Of a stretch of DNA of 64,000 nucleotides, positions 46,923 through 55,354 are shown piece by piece. Below the pieces are notes generated by a model. The model was not told the origin of the DNA and ran no database searches. It was given only the letters and a program-made list of their open reading frames with translations. The position numbers were made by a program, and so were the translations under genes. This DNA comes from Mycolicibacterium sp. MU0050. Lineage in GTDB: Bacteria; Actinomycetota; Actinomycetes; Mycobacteriales; Mycobacteriaceae. Where the stretch lies: positions 124,001 through 188,000 of the forward strand of contig NZ_OY726395.1 in NCBI RefSeq assembly GCF_963378085.1, written 5' to 3'. Every line of letters starts with the position of its first letter. The stretch's first letter is position 1.

Positions 46923-47842
46923 CGTTGTCCTCTCCCGTCGCTGCCCTCGCCCCGGAAGAACCGCTCGTTTCTGCCCAGGCGGCGCAGCCGCACCCATTCC
47001 CGGAATCCCGTGGGGTCGCGACGGGACACCAGAAAGTACCAGCCGAACCGCAGCCATTCCTGTGGCAGCAGCTTGCGCATGCCGGGCTGGGACAGCAGGT
47101 AGCCGCGGTTGCGGTAGGTGAAGAAGCGCTTGGTCTCGTTGTCCGGGTACTGGGTGTGCATCCGTCCGCCCAGGATCGGCTTGAACTCGTCACCGCCCTG
47201 CGGGTGCAGGTACACCGCGTCCAGGCAGGTGCCGAACGCCAGGCCCGACCGAACCAGCCGGCGGTGCACCTCCACCTCGTCGCCGCGGAAGAACAACCGA
47301 ATATCCGGCACCCCAACCGCTTCCACGGTGGATGCCCGGAACAGCGCACCGTTGAACAGCGAGGCGATGCCGGGCAGCAAGTCGTCGCCGCCGTCGCTTC
47401 GCAACTCCGAAACCCTTCGGCGCCACACCAATCCGCGCCGCAGCGGGAATGCCAGCCGCTGCGGGTCGTCCAGGTCGCACACCATCGGCGACACCTCGGC
47501 CAACCCGTGGCGCCGCGCGCAGTCCAGCAGGGTGCTCAACACCTCGGGCCCGTCGGGACGGCCGTCGTCGTCGGCGAGCCAGATCCAGTCCGCGCCGGCG
47601 GCCAGCGCGTGCAGCATGCCGAGGGCGAATCCGCCGGCGCCACCGAGGTTGCGCCGCGACGGCAGGTAGGTCGACGGGATGGGTTGCCCGGCAACCAGTT
47701 CCGCCACCCGCGCGTCGTCGTCGTTGTCGACGACGATCAGGTGATCGGGGCGACGCCGTTGTGCCGCCAACGCGTCCAGCGACTTCGCCAATTCGTCGGG
47801 ACGACGGTGGGTGACAACCACCGCGCAGACGAACACACTCAT
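46919..47842 (-). CDS. glfT1: Galactofuranosyltransferase GlfT1
   Basis: A 307-residue GT2 enzyme that adds the first two galactofuranose residues to the rhamnosyl-GlcNAc lipid primer. The start MSVFVCAVVVTHRRPDEL is the typical GT-A beginning, and the metal-binding DDD lies at 91-93 (IWLADDDGR). FFRGDEVEVHRRL carries the likely catalytic base. ATG 47842 fits a length near 304 in M. tuberculosis and overlaps the wzt stop by 4 bp. Together with wzm it forms the initiation/export operon. Confidence 0.94.
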   Translation of the reverse strand: MSVFVCAVVVTHRRPDELAKSLDALAAQRRRPDHLIVVDNDDDARVAELVAGQPIPSTYLPSRRNLGGAGGFALGMLHALAAGADWIWLADDDGRPDGPEVLSTLLDCARRHGLAEVSPMVCDLDDPQRLAFPLRRGLVWRRRVSELRSDGGDDLLPGIASLFNGALFRASTVEAVGVPDIRLFFRGDEVEVHRRLVRSGLAFGTCLDAVYLHPQGGDEFKPILGGRMHTQYPDNETKRFFTYRNRGYLLSQPGMRKLLPQEWLRFGWYFLVSRRDPTGFREWVRLRRLGRNERFFRGEGSDGRGQR

Positions 47843-48639
47843 GCCGACCGGGACTCTCGGGCGACCTTGTCGAGCACCTCGCGCACGGTCCGGGCGGCGT
47901 CGGGGCCCTCGTAGGCGCCCACCACCTCCTCGATCCCCCCGGTCATCCGGATGGTGCCGTGGTCGATCCACATCGCGGTCTTGCACAGCCGGGCCAGAAA
48001 CTCGTTGGAATGGCTGGCGAACACCAGGATGCCCGAGCGTTCCACCAGGCTCTGCAGCCGCGACTGTGCCTTCTTGAGGAACTCCGCGTCCACCGCGCCG
48101 ATCCCCTCGTCGAGCAACAGGATCTCGGGGTCGATGCTGGTGACGACGCCCATCGCCAACCGGACCCGCATGCCGGTCGAATAGGTGCGCAGCGGCATCG
48201 ACAGGTACTCGCCCAACTCGGTGAACTCGGCGATCTCGTCGACCTTGGCCAGCATCTGCTTGCGGGTCTGGCCGAGGAACAGGCCGCGGATCAGGATGTT
48301 CTCGAAACCCGAGATCTCCGGGTCCATGCCCACCCCGAGGTCGAAGACGGGGGCCACCCGACCCGACACCCGGGCGGTGCCGCGGGTGGGCTCGTAGATC
48401 CCGGACAGCAGTCGCAGCAGCGTCGACTTGCCGGCCCCGTTGTGGCCGACCAACCCGACCCGGTCGCCCATCTTCAGCGACATGGTGATGTCCCGCAGCG
48501 CCTCGACCACCACGACGTTGGAGCTGTTGCGGCCGATGCTGCCGCCCGCCTTGCCCAGGAAGGCCTTCTTCAGCGAGCGCGACTTGGCGTCGAAAATGGG
48601 GAACTCGACCCAGGCGTCACGGGTCTCGATAGCGACCAT
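47839..48639 (-). CDS. wzt: Galactan ABC-exporter ATPase Wzt
   Basis: A 266-residue ATPase. Walker A is GHNGAGKST (65-73), the signature region YSTGMRVRLAMG, and Walker B ILLLDEG. It has no C-terminal carbohydrate-binding domain, unlike O-antigen Wzt proteins, so export would be length-independent of such a domain. It partners Wzm in moving lipid-linked galactan. ATG 48639 starts nine bases after the bpa stop and the gene overlaps glfT1 by 4 bp. Confidence 0.95.
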   Translation of the reverse strand: MVAIETRDAWVEFPIFDAKSRSLKKAFLGKAGGSIGRNSSNVVVVEALRDITMSLKMGDRVGLVGHNGAGKSTLLRLLSGIYEPTRGTARVSGRVAPVFDLGVGMDPEISGFENILIRGLFLGQTRKQMLAKVDEIAEFTELGEYLSMPLRTYSTGMRVRLAMGVVTSIDPEILLLDEGIGAVDAEFLKKAQSRLQSLVERSGILVFASHSNEFLARLCKTAMWIDHGTIRMTGGIEEVVGAYEGPDAARTVREVLDKVARESRSA

Positions 48640-48648
48640 CGGCGAAAT

Positions 48649-49161
48649 CTACAGGTATTGCCCGGTGCCCGGATGCTGGCTGCCGGGGCGGCCCGGCGCG
48701 CCCATGCCCGGCGGCAGGGCGCCCTGGCGCATCTGTTCGAGCTGGGCACGCGCCGCCATCTGCTGGGCGAACAGCGCGGTCTGGATGCCGTGGAACAGGC
48801 CCTCCAGCCAGCCGACCAGCTGCGCCTGGGCGATCCGAAGTTCCGCGTCGGAGGGCACGGCGTCCTCGGTGAACGGCAACGCCAGCCGCTCGAGTTCCTC
48901 GCGCAGTTCGGGCGCCAGGCCGTCTTCCAGTTCCGCGATCGAGGTCTTGTGGATGTCGCGCAGCCGGTTGCGGCTGGCGTCGTCCAGCGGTGCGGCCTTC
49001 ACCTCTTCGAGCAGTTGCTTGATCATGGTGCCGATCCGCATGACCTTGGCGGGCTGTTCGACCAGGTCGGTGACGGATTTGTCGTCGTTCCCGGCCGCGT
49101 CGGCCATCGCCTGGGGGTCTGGGACCCCGATGATCTCGATGTTGTCGTCGTCTGTGCTCAC
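48649..49161 (-). CDS. bpa: Bacterial proteasome activator Bpa/PafE
   Basis: A 170-residue helical protein that forms ring caps on the 20S proteasome and stimulates ATP-independent degradation of unfolded proteins. The core DLVEQPAKVMRIGTMIKQLL, SELR-type helices (RIAQAQLVGWLEGLFHGIQ) and the C-terminal GTGQYL match M. tuberculosis Rv3780; the GQYL end is the proteasome-docking motif. GTG 49161 is chosen over ATG 49281 because it has GGAGGAG ten bases upstream and matches the family start. It is first in the operon with wzt, glfT1 and wzm. Confidence 0.94.
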   Translation of the reverse strand: MSTDDDNIEIIGVPDPQAMADAAGNDDKSVTDLVEQPAKVMRIGTMIKQLLEEVKAAPLDDASRNRLRDIHKTSIAELEDGLAPELREELERLALPFTEDAVPSDAELRIAQAQLVGWLEGLFHGIQTALFAQQMAARAQLEQMRQGALPPGMGAPGRPGSQHPGTGQYL

Positions 49162-49748
49162 GTTTGGTGTGCTCCTCCGCGCCACGTGTAGATGCGGTCC
49201 CGCCGATGCCGTACTGGGGTGGATCGTCGTCCACTCAACTAGTGACACTAGACCGTCAGGCATTGTGGCCTCCGCTACCACGGCGCGTTCGCCGGGGACG
49301 CGACCCCGCCACTCGCGGATGGCGGCGCAGCGTTATGCGGGCGCGCTGAATCGGACGGTCCGCCGGGTTTGCCTTGTCAACGCCCGATGGTAGCCGGTGG
49401 TGGTAGCCGGCAAACAGGTCGACGGTGGGCGCGGCTCCACCCGATGGGTGGGGCGCGCGGGCTACGCACAGGAGTTTTCGGGGGCCGACGGTGGCGGGGC
49501 AGGCGACCGCGGGGCGGCACCGGCCAACTCAGCGTGGATGCGGCGAGTTAGCCGGGCGGTCCCACCCCTTGCCGCGCCGTCGAAACATGGGCCCCACCAG
49601 CAACGATCAGGGAACGGCACTCGGCGTCCGGCACGGGCTGGACTAGTATGGCTGCCCAGGTGGCCCGGATCGGACGGTGCGCGTAGTGGGGGTAGCCCGC
49701 GACCGCAGCAGTCGGGCGAATTACCTGGACCTTCTAAGGACGGCTGGG
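49162..49748. other. 587-bp gene-free interval
   Basis: No frame here looks coding. In M. tuberculosis a large membrane protein gene (Rv3779) stands in this place; it is absent. I see the direct repeat GGTAGCCGG (twice, near 49388-49412) and a -10-like TAGTAT near 49645 without a convincing -35. The interval must contain the promoters of bpa (leftward) and of the following gene (rightward). Confidence 0.5.
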
Positions 49749-50945
49749 ATGGCATTTGACGTTGCCAGGGTGCGCGGATTGCACCCGACGCTGGGTGACG
49801 GTTGGGTGCATTTCGATACGCAGGCGGGAATGTTAATCCCCGACGCCGTCGCGACGACGGTCTCCACGGCCTTCCGGACCACGGCGGCCAGTGCGGCCGG
49901 CCCGCATCCCTACGCACGGCGCAGCGCGACCCTGCTGAACGCCGCGCGGCAGGCGATCGCCGACCTGGTCAACGCCGATCCGCGGGGGGTGGTGCTCGGT
50001 CCCGACCGCGCGGTGCTGCTGGCCTCGCTCGCCGACGCGTCGTCGTCGCGCGCCGGGCTCGGCTACGAGGTGATCGTCAGCCGGCTCGACGACGAGGCGA
50101 ACATCGCGCCGTGGCTGCGCGCGGCCAACCGGTACGGCGCCAAGGTCAAGTGGGCCGAGGTCGACATCGAGACCGGTGAGCTGCCGTCGTGGCAGTGGGA
50201 GAACCTCATCTCCAGCTCCACCCGGTTGGTGGCGCTGACGTCGGCGTCGTCGACGCTGGGCACCCTCGTCGATCTGCGCCCGGTCAGCAAGCTGATGCAC
50301 GACGTGGGCGGACTGGTGATCGTCGACCACACCGCGGCCGCGCCCTATCAGCTGGTCGACATCAACGAACTCGACGCCGACGTGATGGCCCTCAACGCGG
50401 CGAGCTGGGGTGGCCCGCCCATCGGTGCGCTGGTGTTCCGGGACCCGAGCCTGATCGACTCGTTCGGTTCGGTGTCGATGGACCCCGACGCGACCGGCGT
50501 GCGCCGCCTGGAGGTGGGCCTGCACCAGTACGGCCTGCTCGGCGGGGTGGTGGCCAGTGTGGAGTACCTGGCGGGCCTGGACGAGACCGCGACGGGCACC
50601 CGCCGGGACCGGCTGGCGGTGTCCATGCGCTCGGCGTCGAACTACCTGGATCGGCTGTTCGAGTATCTGGTCAGCTCGCTGCGATCGTTGCCGCGGGTGA
50701 TGCTGATCGGTCAGCCCGAGGCGCGCATCCCGGCGCTGAGCTTCGCCGTCGCCGACATCGAGGCCGAGCGGGTGGTGCAGCGGTTGGCCGACAACGGGGT
50801 GTTGGCCGTCCCGAACGCCCACTCGCGGGTCCTCGACGTCATCGGCGTCAACGACGTCGGCGGCGCGGTCACCCTCGGGTTGGCGCACTACTCGACGGTC
50901 GCCGAGGTGGACCAACTGGTCCGTGCGCTCGCGTCGCTCGGCTGA
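49749..50945 (+). CDS. Class V aminotransferase/cysteine desulfurase-fold protein without PLP lysine (Rv3778c-type)
   Basis: A 398-residue protein of the class V aminotransferase fold, the length I recall for Rv3778c. The fold is recognised from [44 protein letters not shown] and [15 protein letters not shown]. At the place where cysteine desulfurases have SGHK, with the Schiff-base Lys, it reads [11 protein letters not shown], with no lysine. The M. tuberculosis protein, as I recall it, also lacks it. It is therefore unlikely to be a standard PLP-dependent enzyme. ATG 49749 has an AAGGA box 8 bases upstream. It converges on the quinone reductase with 5 bases between. Confidence 0.87.
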   Translation: MAFDVARVRGLHPTLGDGWVHFDTQAGMLIPDAVATTVSTAFRTTAASAAGPHPYARRSATLLNAARQAIADLVNADPRGVVLGPDRAVLLASLADASSSRAGLGYEVIVSRLDDEANIAPWLRAANRYGAKVKWAEVDIETGELPSWQWENLISSSTRLVALTSASSTLGTLVDLRPVSKLMHDVGGLVIVDHTAAAPYQLVDINELDADVMALNAASWGGPPIGALVFRDPSLIDSFGSVSMDPDATGVRRLEVGLHQYGLLGGVVASVEYLAGLDETATGTRRDRLAVSMRSASNYLDRLFEYLVSSLRSLPRVMLIGQPEARIPALSFAVADIEAERVVQRLADNGVLAVPNAHSRVLDVIGVNDVGGAVTLGLAHYSTVAEVDQLVRALASLG

Positions 50946-50950
50946 CGGCT

Positions 50951-51931
50951 TCAGTCCACGGTCAGCAGCACCTTCCCGGCGACCTCGCCGGCCGACAGCA
51001 GTCGGTGCGCCTCGTCGGCGCGCTGGATCGGCAGCCGCGCCCCGATGACGGGTTTGACGCGGCCGTCGGCCACCATCGGCCAGACCTCGTCGACGACGGC
51101 CTGGACGATGGCGCCCTTGCCCATCGGCCCTTCGACGGGGCGGCCGCGCAGCGCGGTGCCGATCACCTTGGCGCGCTTGGCAATCAGCTTGCCGAGGTTC
51201 AGTTCGCCCTTGACGCCGCCCTGCATCCCGATCACCACCAGCCGGCCATCGGTGGCCAGCGCGTCGATGTTGCGGTCCAGGTAGACCGCACCCATGATGT
51301 CGAGGATCACGTCGGCGCCGCTCCCGTCGGACTCCTCGCGGATGCGGGCGACGAAATCCTGGTCGCGGTAGGCGATTTCGATATCGGCGCCCAACTCCCG
51401 GCACAGTTCCAGCTTGGCGTCTGATCCGGCCGTCACCGCAACCCGGGCGCCGAGTGCCTTGCAGATCTGAATTGCATTGCTGCCCACGCCACTCGCGCCG
51501 CCGTGCAGCAGCACCAGCTCGCCTCGGGTCAGGCCGGCGGTCATCACCAGGTTGGACCAGACGGTGCACGCGACCTCGGGCAGGCCCGCGGCGTCGACAA
51601 GGTCCACACCGTCGGGAATCGGCATCACCTGGGCGGCCGGAACCGCCACGTATTCGGCATAGCCACCGCCGGCCAGCAGCGCGCAAACCGGTTGCCCCAC
51701 CGTCCATTCGGAGACGCCAGGGCCCAGCTCGGTCACCGTGCCGGAGACCTCCATGCCGAGCACCTCGCTGGCGCCGGGTGGGGGTGGGTAGCGCCCCGCC
51801 GCCTGCAGGAGGTCGGCGCGGTTGACCCCGGCTGCGGCGACCTTGATGGTGATTTCGCCCTGGCCGGGGGTGACGGTGGGAACCTCGCGCCAGACCAGAC
51901 GGTCGGCGGCTTCTGTGACGATCCCGTGCAT
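50951..51931 (-). CDS. Zinc-less quinone oxidoreductase (Rv3777-type)
   Basis: A 326-residue MDR-superfamily NADPH:quinone reductase. The N-terminal GroES-like part has AAAGVNRADLLQAAGRYPPPPG, and the nucleotide-binding motif is LLHGGASGVGSNAIQ. No structural zinc cysteines are present. ATG 51931 matches the expected length of 328. It is divergent from a MarR gene with 65 bases between, and a role in electrophile or quinone detoxification under MarR control is a natural but unproven idea. Confidence 0.9.
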   Translation of the reverse strand: MHGIVTEAADRLVWREVPTVTPGQGEITIKVAAAGVNRADLLQAAGRYPPPPGASEVLGMEVSGTVTELGPGVSEWTVGQPVCALLAGGGYAEYVAVPAAQVMPIPDGVDLVDAAGLPEVACTVWSNLVMTAGLTRGELVLLHGGASGVGSNAIQICKALGARVAVTAGSDAKLELCRELGADIEIAYRDQDFVARIREESDGSGADVILDIMGAVYLDRNIDALATDGRLVVIGMQGGVKGELNLGKLIAKRAKVIGTALRGRPVEGPMGKGAIVQAVVDEVWPMVADGRVKPVIGARLPIQRADEAHRLLSAGEVAGKVLLTVD

Positions 51932-51996
51932 GCCCGCCACCGTACTACCGGACCGTTCGTTCAACGGGTGTCGGTGCCGTCATTTAGCATGGCGAC

Positions 51997-52509
51997 ATGG
52001 AGGGGATGATTGCGGGGCGGACTGAAAGTGCCATGCCGGGGCTCGATATTGCCGAGCAGCGGTCGTGGCAGAACTACCTGGATTCGGCGTTGCGGATTCA
52101 CGCGACGCTGAACCGGCGGTTGACCGATGCGCACGACTTGACGCTGGTCGACGTGCGTCTGCTGGACCTGTTGGACAAGTCGTCGACGGGATCCGTGCGG
52201 ATGGGCGACCTCGCGGAGGCGTTGATGTCTCTGCCGAGCCGGGTGACCAGGCAGATTCGTCGCCTCGAGACGGCGGGGTTGGTGAAGCGCACGGCCAGTC
52301 CCGACGACGGCCGTGGTGTCCTCGCCACCATCACGCCCGAGGGACGTGAGCTGGTCGGGAAGGCGATGGTGACCTACTCCCAGGGGGTGCGGACGCACTT
52401 CCTGAGCCATCTGTCGCGCCCGCAGGTCGCTGCGATGGGGGAGAACTGCCGTCGGATCAGCTCGGCGCTCAAGAACGGCGCCGGCGGGCGTCGGTACGGC
52501 CGGGGCTGA
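51997..52509 (+). CDS. MarR-family transcriptional regulator
   Basis: A 170-residue winged-helix regulator. The recognition helix lies in MGDLAEALMSLPSRVTRQIRRLE, the wing carries KRTASPDDGRGVLATITPEG (the conserved Asp-Arg/Gly wing). ATG 51997 is the first start; MPGLDIAEQRSW (ATG 52033) is a shorter option. It is divergent from the quinone reductase gene and probably autoregulates from the shared 65-bp region. Confidence 0.88.
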   Translation: MEGMIAGRTESAMPGLDIAEQRSWQNYLDSALRIHATLNRRLTDAHDLTLVDVRLLDLLDKSSTGSVRMGDLAEALMSLPSRVTRQIRRLETAGLVKRTASPDDGRGVLATITPEGRELVGKAMVTYSQGVRTHFLSHLSRPQVAAMGENCRRISSALKNGAGGRRYGRG

Positions 52510-52542
52510 ACCGGATCGACGGTCACCGCTAATGTTGTCGGC

Positions 52543-52629
52543 GGTGGCGTGGCAGAGCGGCCTAATGCACTCGCCTTGAAAGCGAGAGGTGTCTAACAGC
52601 ACCCGGGGGTTCAAATCCCTCCGCCACCG
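52543..52629 (+). tRNA. tRNA-Ser (UGA)
   Basis: Folds as a class II tRNA: acceptor GGTGGCG pairs with CGCCACC, the anticodon stem CTCGC/GCGAG holds loop CTTGAAA with anticodon TGA (52577-52579), a long variable arm follows and the T loop is GGTTCAAATCC-like. Discriminator G; CCA is not encoded. Confidence 0.96.
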
Positions 52630-52639
52630 CTCTTGTGCT

Positions 52640-52703
52640 CGCCGAAAGTGCGGTTGTTCGCGGGCCTTCTCGGGCGATGCGTGCAGCAACCCAACTTTCG
52701 GCG
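52640..52703. repeat. Inverted repeat after tRNA-Ser
   Basis: CGCCGAAAGT (52640-52649) pairs with ACTTTCGGCG (52694-52703), extended inward after a 2-base mismatch by GGTTG/CAACC, around a 30-base loop. It starts 10 bases after the tRNA. It could end the tRNA transcript or be a binding site for the following gene; the large loop makes a simple terminator unlikely. Confidence 0.45.
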
Positions 52704-52758
52704 CGCCGCCCGAAATGGGTACTGGCACCCTGGAAGGTGCCGAGAGGACTCATGGGAC

Positions 52759-53991
52759 ATGAACGACACAAGCGCCGCCCCGACGTCGACGACGTGCGTC
52801 ATCGCCGGAGGGGGACCGGCCGGGATGGTGCTCGGGCTGCTGCTGGCGCGGGCCGGTATCGCGGTGACGGTGATGGAAAAGCACGCCGACTTCCTGCGCG
52901 ACTTCCGCGGAGACACGGTGCACCAGAGCACCCGCCGGCTGATCTCCGACCTCGGATTGTCCGAGCAGCTCGAACCCTTCTTCCGCCCCCTGGACCTCGA
53001 CCGGAGACCCGCCGGCCGGGCCGCTCGCTGGATGAACCGGCGCCCGCAGCCGCCGTCCATCGGGGTGGTGCCGCAATGGGACTTCCTGGAGATGCTGGCG
53101 CGCGCCGCCGCCGACGAGCCGTCGTTCCGGCTGCTGCGCCGCACCGAGGTGGTGGGACCGATCCGGGAGCAGGGTCGGGTCACCGGCGTCCGCTACCGCG
53201 GGCCCGACGGCGTGATCCGGGAGATATCCGCCGCGCTGACAGTGGCCTGCGACGGGCGCTGGTCCCCGCTGCGAAGCGCGCTGGATCTGCGACCCCGCAG
53301 CTTCGACGTCCCGATGGACGTGTGGTGGTTCCGGCTGCCCCGCTATCCCGACGACCCCGCCGAACTCTCCGGTGTCTCCCACGTCGGCCACCGGTGCGCC
53401 ATCGTCGACCGGGGCGACTACTACCAGATCGGCTATCTCATTCCCAAGGGCCACGACGCCGAACTACGGGCACGAGGAATCGAGGCGCTGCGCCGCGACA
53501 TTGCCGCGCTGGTCCCTGGTCTGGCCGACCGGGTCGCCGAGCTCGGATCGCTCGACGACGTCAAACTGCTTGATGTGCAACTGAATCGGCTGCGCCGGTG
53601 GTACCGCGACGGCATCCTGTTCATCGGCGACGCCGCGCATGCCATGTCGCCGGCGGGCGGTATCGGCGTCAACCTCGCGATCGGCGATGCCGTTGCCGCC
53701 GCACGGATCATCGCGGCTCCGCTGCACGAGGGCACGTTGTCGAGCCGACACCTGGCCCGGGTGCAACTCCGGCGGACGCTTCCCACCGTCCTCACCCAGT
53801 CGGTGCAGCGACTCATGCACCGCCGGCTTCGGGAGCTTTTGGCGACTCCGGAGCCCGCGGAGCGGCGCCCGTCGCGGCTGATGTCCTGGATCGGCCGCAG
53901 CGCACCGCTGCGCGCGGTTGCCGGGTTCGTCATCACCGGCGGGCCGTTCTCGGAACGCACGCCGGACTTCGCGCGCCGGTCCCCACCATGA
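52759..53991 (+). CDS. FAD-dependent monooxygenase
   Basis: A 410-residue flavoprotein of the p-hydroxybenzoate hydroxylase type. The GxGxxG motif is in CVIAGGGPAGMVLGLLLARAG (about 12-32), the second ligand motif DGRWSPLRSA and the third GDAAHAMSPAGGIGVNLAI. It acts probably on an aromatic or polyketide-like substrate. ATG 52759 is preferred as the FAD motif starts 13 residues later; the frame opens at 52633. An 'AGAGGACT' box lies upstream. No operon partners in the same direction are closer than 97 bases. Confidence 0.88.
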   Translation: MNDTSAAPTSTTCVIAGGGPAGMVLGLLLARAGIAVTVMEKHADFLRDFRGDTVHQSTRRLISDLGLSEQLEPFFRPLDLDRRPAGRAARWMNRRPQPPSIGVVPQWDFLEMLARAAADEPSFRLLRRTEVVGPIREQGRVTGVRYRGPDGVIREISAALTVACDGRWSPLRSALDLRPRSFDVPMDVWWFRLPRYPDDPAELSGVSHVGHRCAIVDRGDYYQIGYLIPKGHDAELRARGIEALRRDIAALVPGLADRVAELGSLDDVKLLDVQLNRLRRWYRDGILFIGDAAHAMSPAGGIGVNLAIGDAVAAARIIAAPLHEGTLSSRHLARVQLRRTLPTVLTQSVQRLMHRRLRELLATPEPAERRPSRLMSWIGRSAPLRAVAGFVITGGPFSERTPDFARRSPP

Positions 53992-54088
53992 CGGCACCGT
54001 GTCCCCCGATCGGGGGACACCCGGTTCATCCCATCGACCGGCCGATCGCCCGATAACGTAAAACCCCAGGCAGTCATAGGTTTTTCCC

Positions 54089-55354
54089 ATGACCGCAGCC
54101 CTGGACACCGCGCTTCGCCCGACGGCTTCGAACGCCGCCGCGCAGCAGGGCCGGTTCGGGCAGCTGATCACCCACGGCACCTTCTACAGCGCCGGCACGC
54201 AGCTCAGCAACGTCGCGGTGGTGCTGCCGTTCCTGTGCGCGGGCCGCGGGATGGCCTGGCTGGCGGCGCTGCTGTACCCCGCGTACTGCATCGGCAAGGC
54301 GGTCGGTAACGCCGCGTCGCCGTGCATCCTGCACTGGTCGCGCGGCCAACGGCACCTGGTGGTCGCCGGCACGGTGGCCGCCATGGCGGTCCTGGTGAGC
54401 GCCACCGCGGCCGTGTCGACGACGGGCGGGACCATGCCGATCGCGCTGCTGCTCACCTCGGCGCTGCTGGGCCTGGGCTCGGGGCTGTCCAACGTGGCGT
54501 TCAACGACATCGCCTCCGGCCAGCTGTCCGATGCGCGGCGCGGCGATCTGTTGCTCGGCCAGAGCGCGGCCGGGTCGCTGCTGGCGGCCGCGGTCACGCT
54601 GCTGGTGGTCCCGGCCCTGATCCACGGCGACGCCGCGACCCAGGGCATGTCGCTGCTCTGGTTCGGGGCCGCGGGTCTGGCCGCGGCGGGCATCGCCGCG
54701 GTGTTCGTCGGCCCGGTCCGGGTGCCGCCCACCGCAATCCGGCAGACGCTGCGGAGCAGCATGGGCGACGGCGTGCGGGCGGCGCGGTCCCAGCCCTGGT
54801 TCCACCGCTACGCCCTGACCCAACTGGTGTTCGTGCCGGTCTCGCTGGGCAGCACCTTCTACAGCCTGCGTGCCGCCCAGGGACAGGACAACCTGCCGGT
54901 GCTCATCGTGGTCTCCAGCGCCGCGCTGCTCGTCGGTTCCGCCCTGTGGCGCGCGGTGTACCGCGCGTTCGGGGTGCGCGGCATGCTGGTCGGCAGCGCC
55001 GCGATGAGCCTCACCGCCGCGGCGGGCTGCCTGACCGCCGAGCTGTTGGGACTGTGGTCTTCGGGCTGGGTGCTCGCCGCGGTGTTCCTGCTGGCCACCA
55101 TGGCCAACCAGGCGGTCTACGCGGCGTCGATGAACTGGGTGAGCCTGCTGGCCGAGAGCTGCGACCGGGCCGCGCTGCTCGGCCTGGGGTCGGCGTTCAT
55201 CGCCGTGGCGACGTGCGCGATCGGCGCGGTGGTCGGCGACCTGGCCCTCGACCACGCCGACGCGCTGCCGGTGGTCCTCATGCTGGGCCTGAGCGTGGTT
55301 GCGCTGGTGATCGCGCGAAATGCGCCGTCGGCCAACGTGGTTGATCGCGCCTAG
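54089..55354 (+). CDS. MFS-like multidrug/metabolite transporter
   Basis: A 421-residue membrane protein with about twelve hydrophobic segments and a soluble N-terminus. The sequence is Ala/Leu-rich and has the general layout of the major facilitator superfamily, though no signature motif is strong. It lies 97 bases after the FAD monooxygenase in the same direction, so the pair could modify and export a compound. It converges on lipE; both stops share CTAG, giving a 4-bp overlap. Confidence 0.7.
   Translation: MTAALDTALRPTASNAAAQQGRFGQLITHGTFYSAGTQLSNVAVVLPFLCAGRGMAWLAALLYPAYCIGKAVGNAASPCILHWSRGQRHLVVAGTVAAMAVLVSATAAVSTTGGTMPIALLLTSALLGLGSGLSNVAFNDIASGQLSDARRGDLLLGQSAAGSLLAAAVTLLVVPALIHGDAATQGMSLLWFGAAGLAAAGIAAVFVGPVRVPPTAIRQTLRSSMGDGVRAARSQPWFHRYALTQLVFVPVSLGSTFYSLRAAQGQDNLPVLIVVSSAALLVGSALWRAVYRAFGVRGMLVGSAAMSLTAAAGCLTAELLGLWSSGWVLAAVFLLATMANQAVYAASMNWVSLLAESCDRAALLGLGSAFIAVATCAIGAVVGDLALDHADALPVVLMLGLSVVALVIARNAPSANVVDRA

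Noticed and set aside
49397..49759. Small plus-strand frames before the aminotransferase-fold gene
   Set aside because: No start with a ribosome binding site and Arg/Gly/Pro-rich composition; most likely non-coding.
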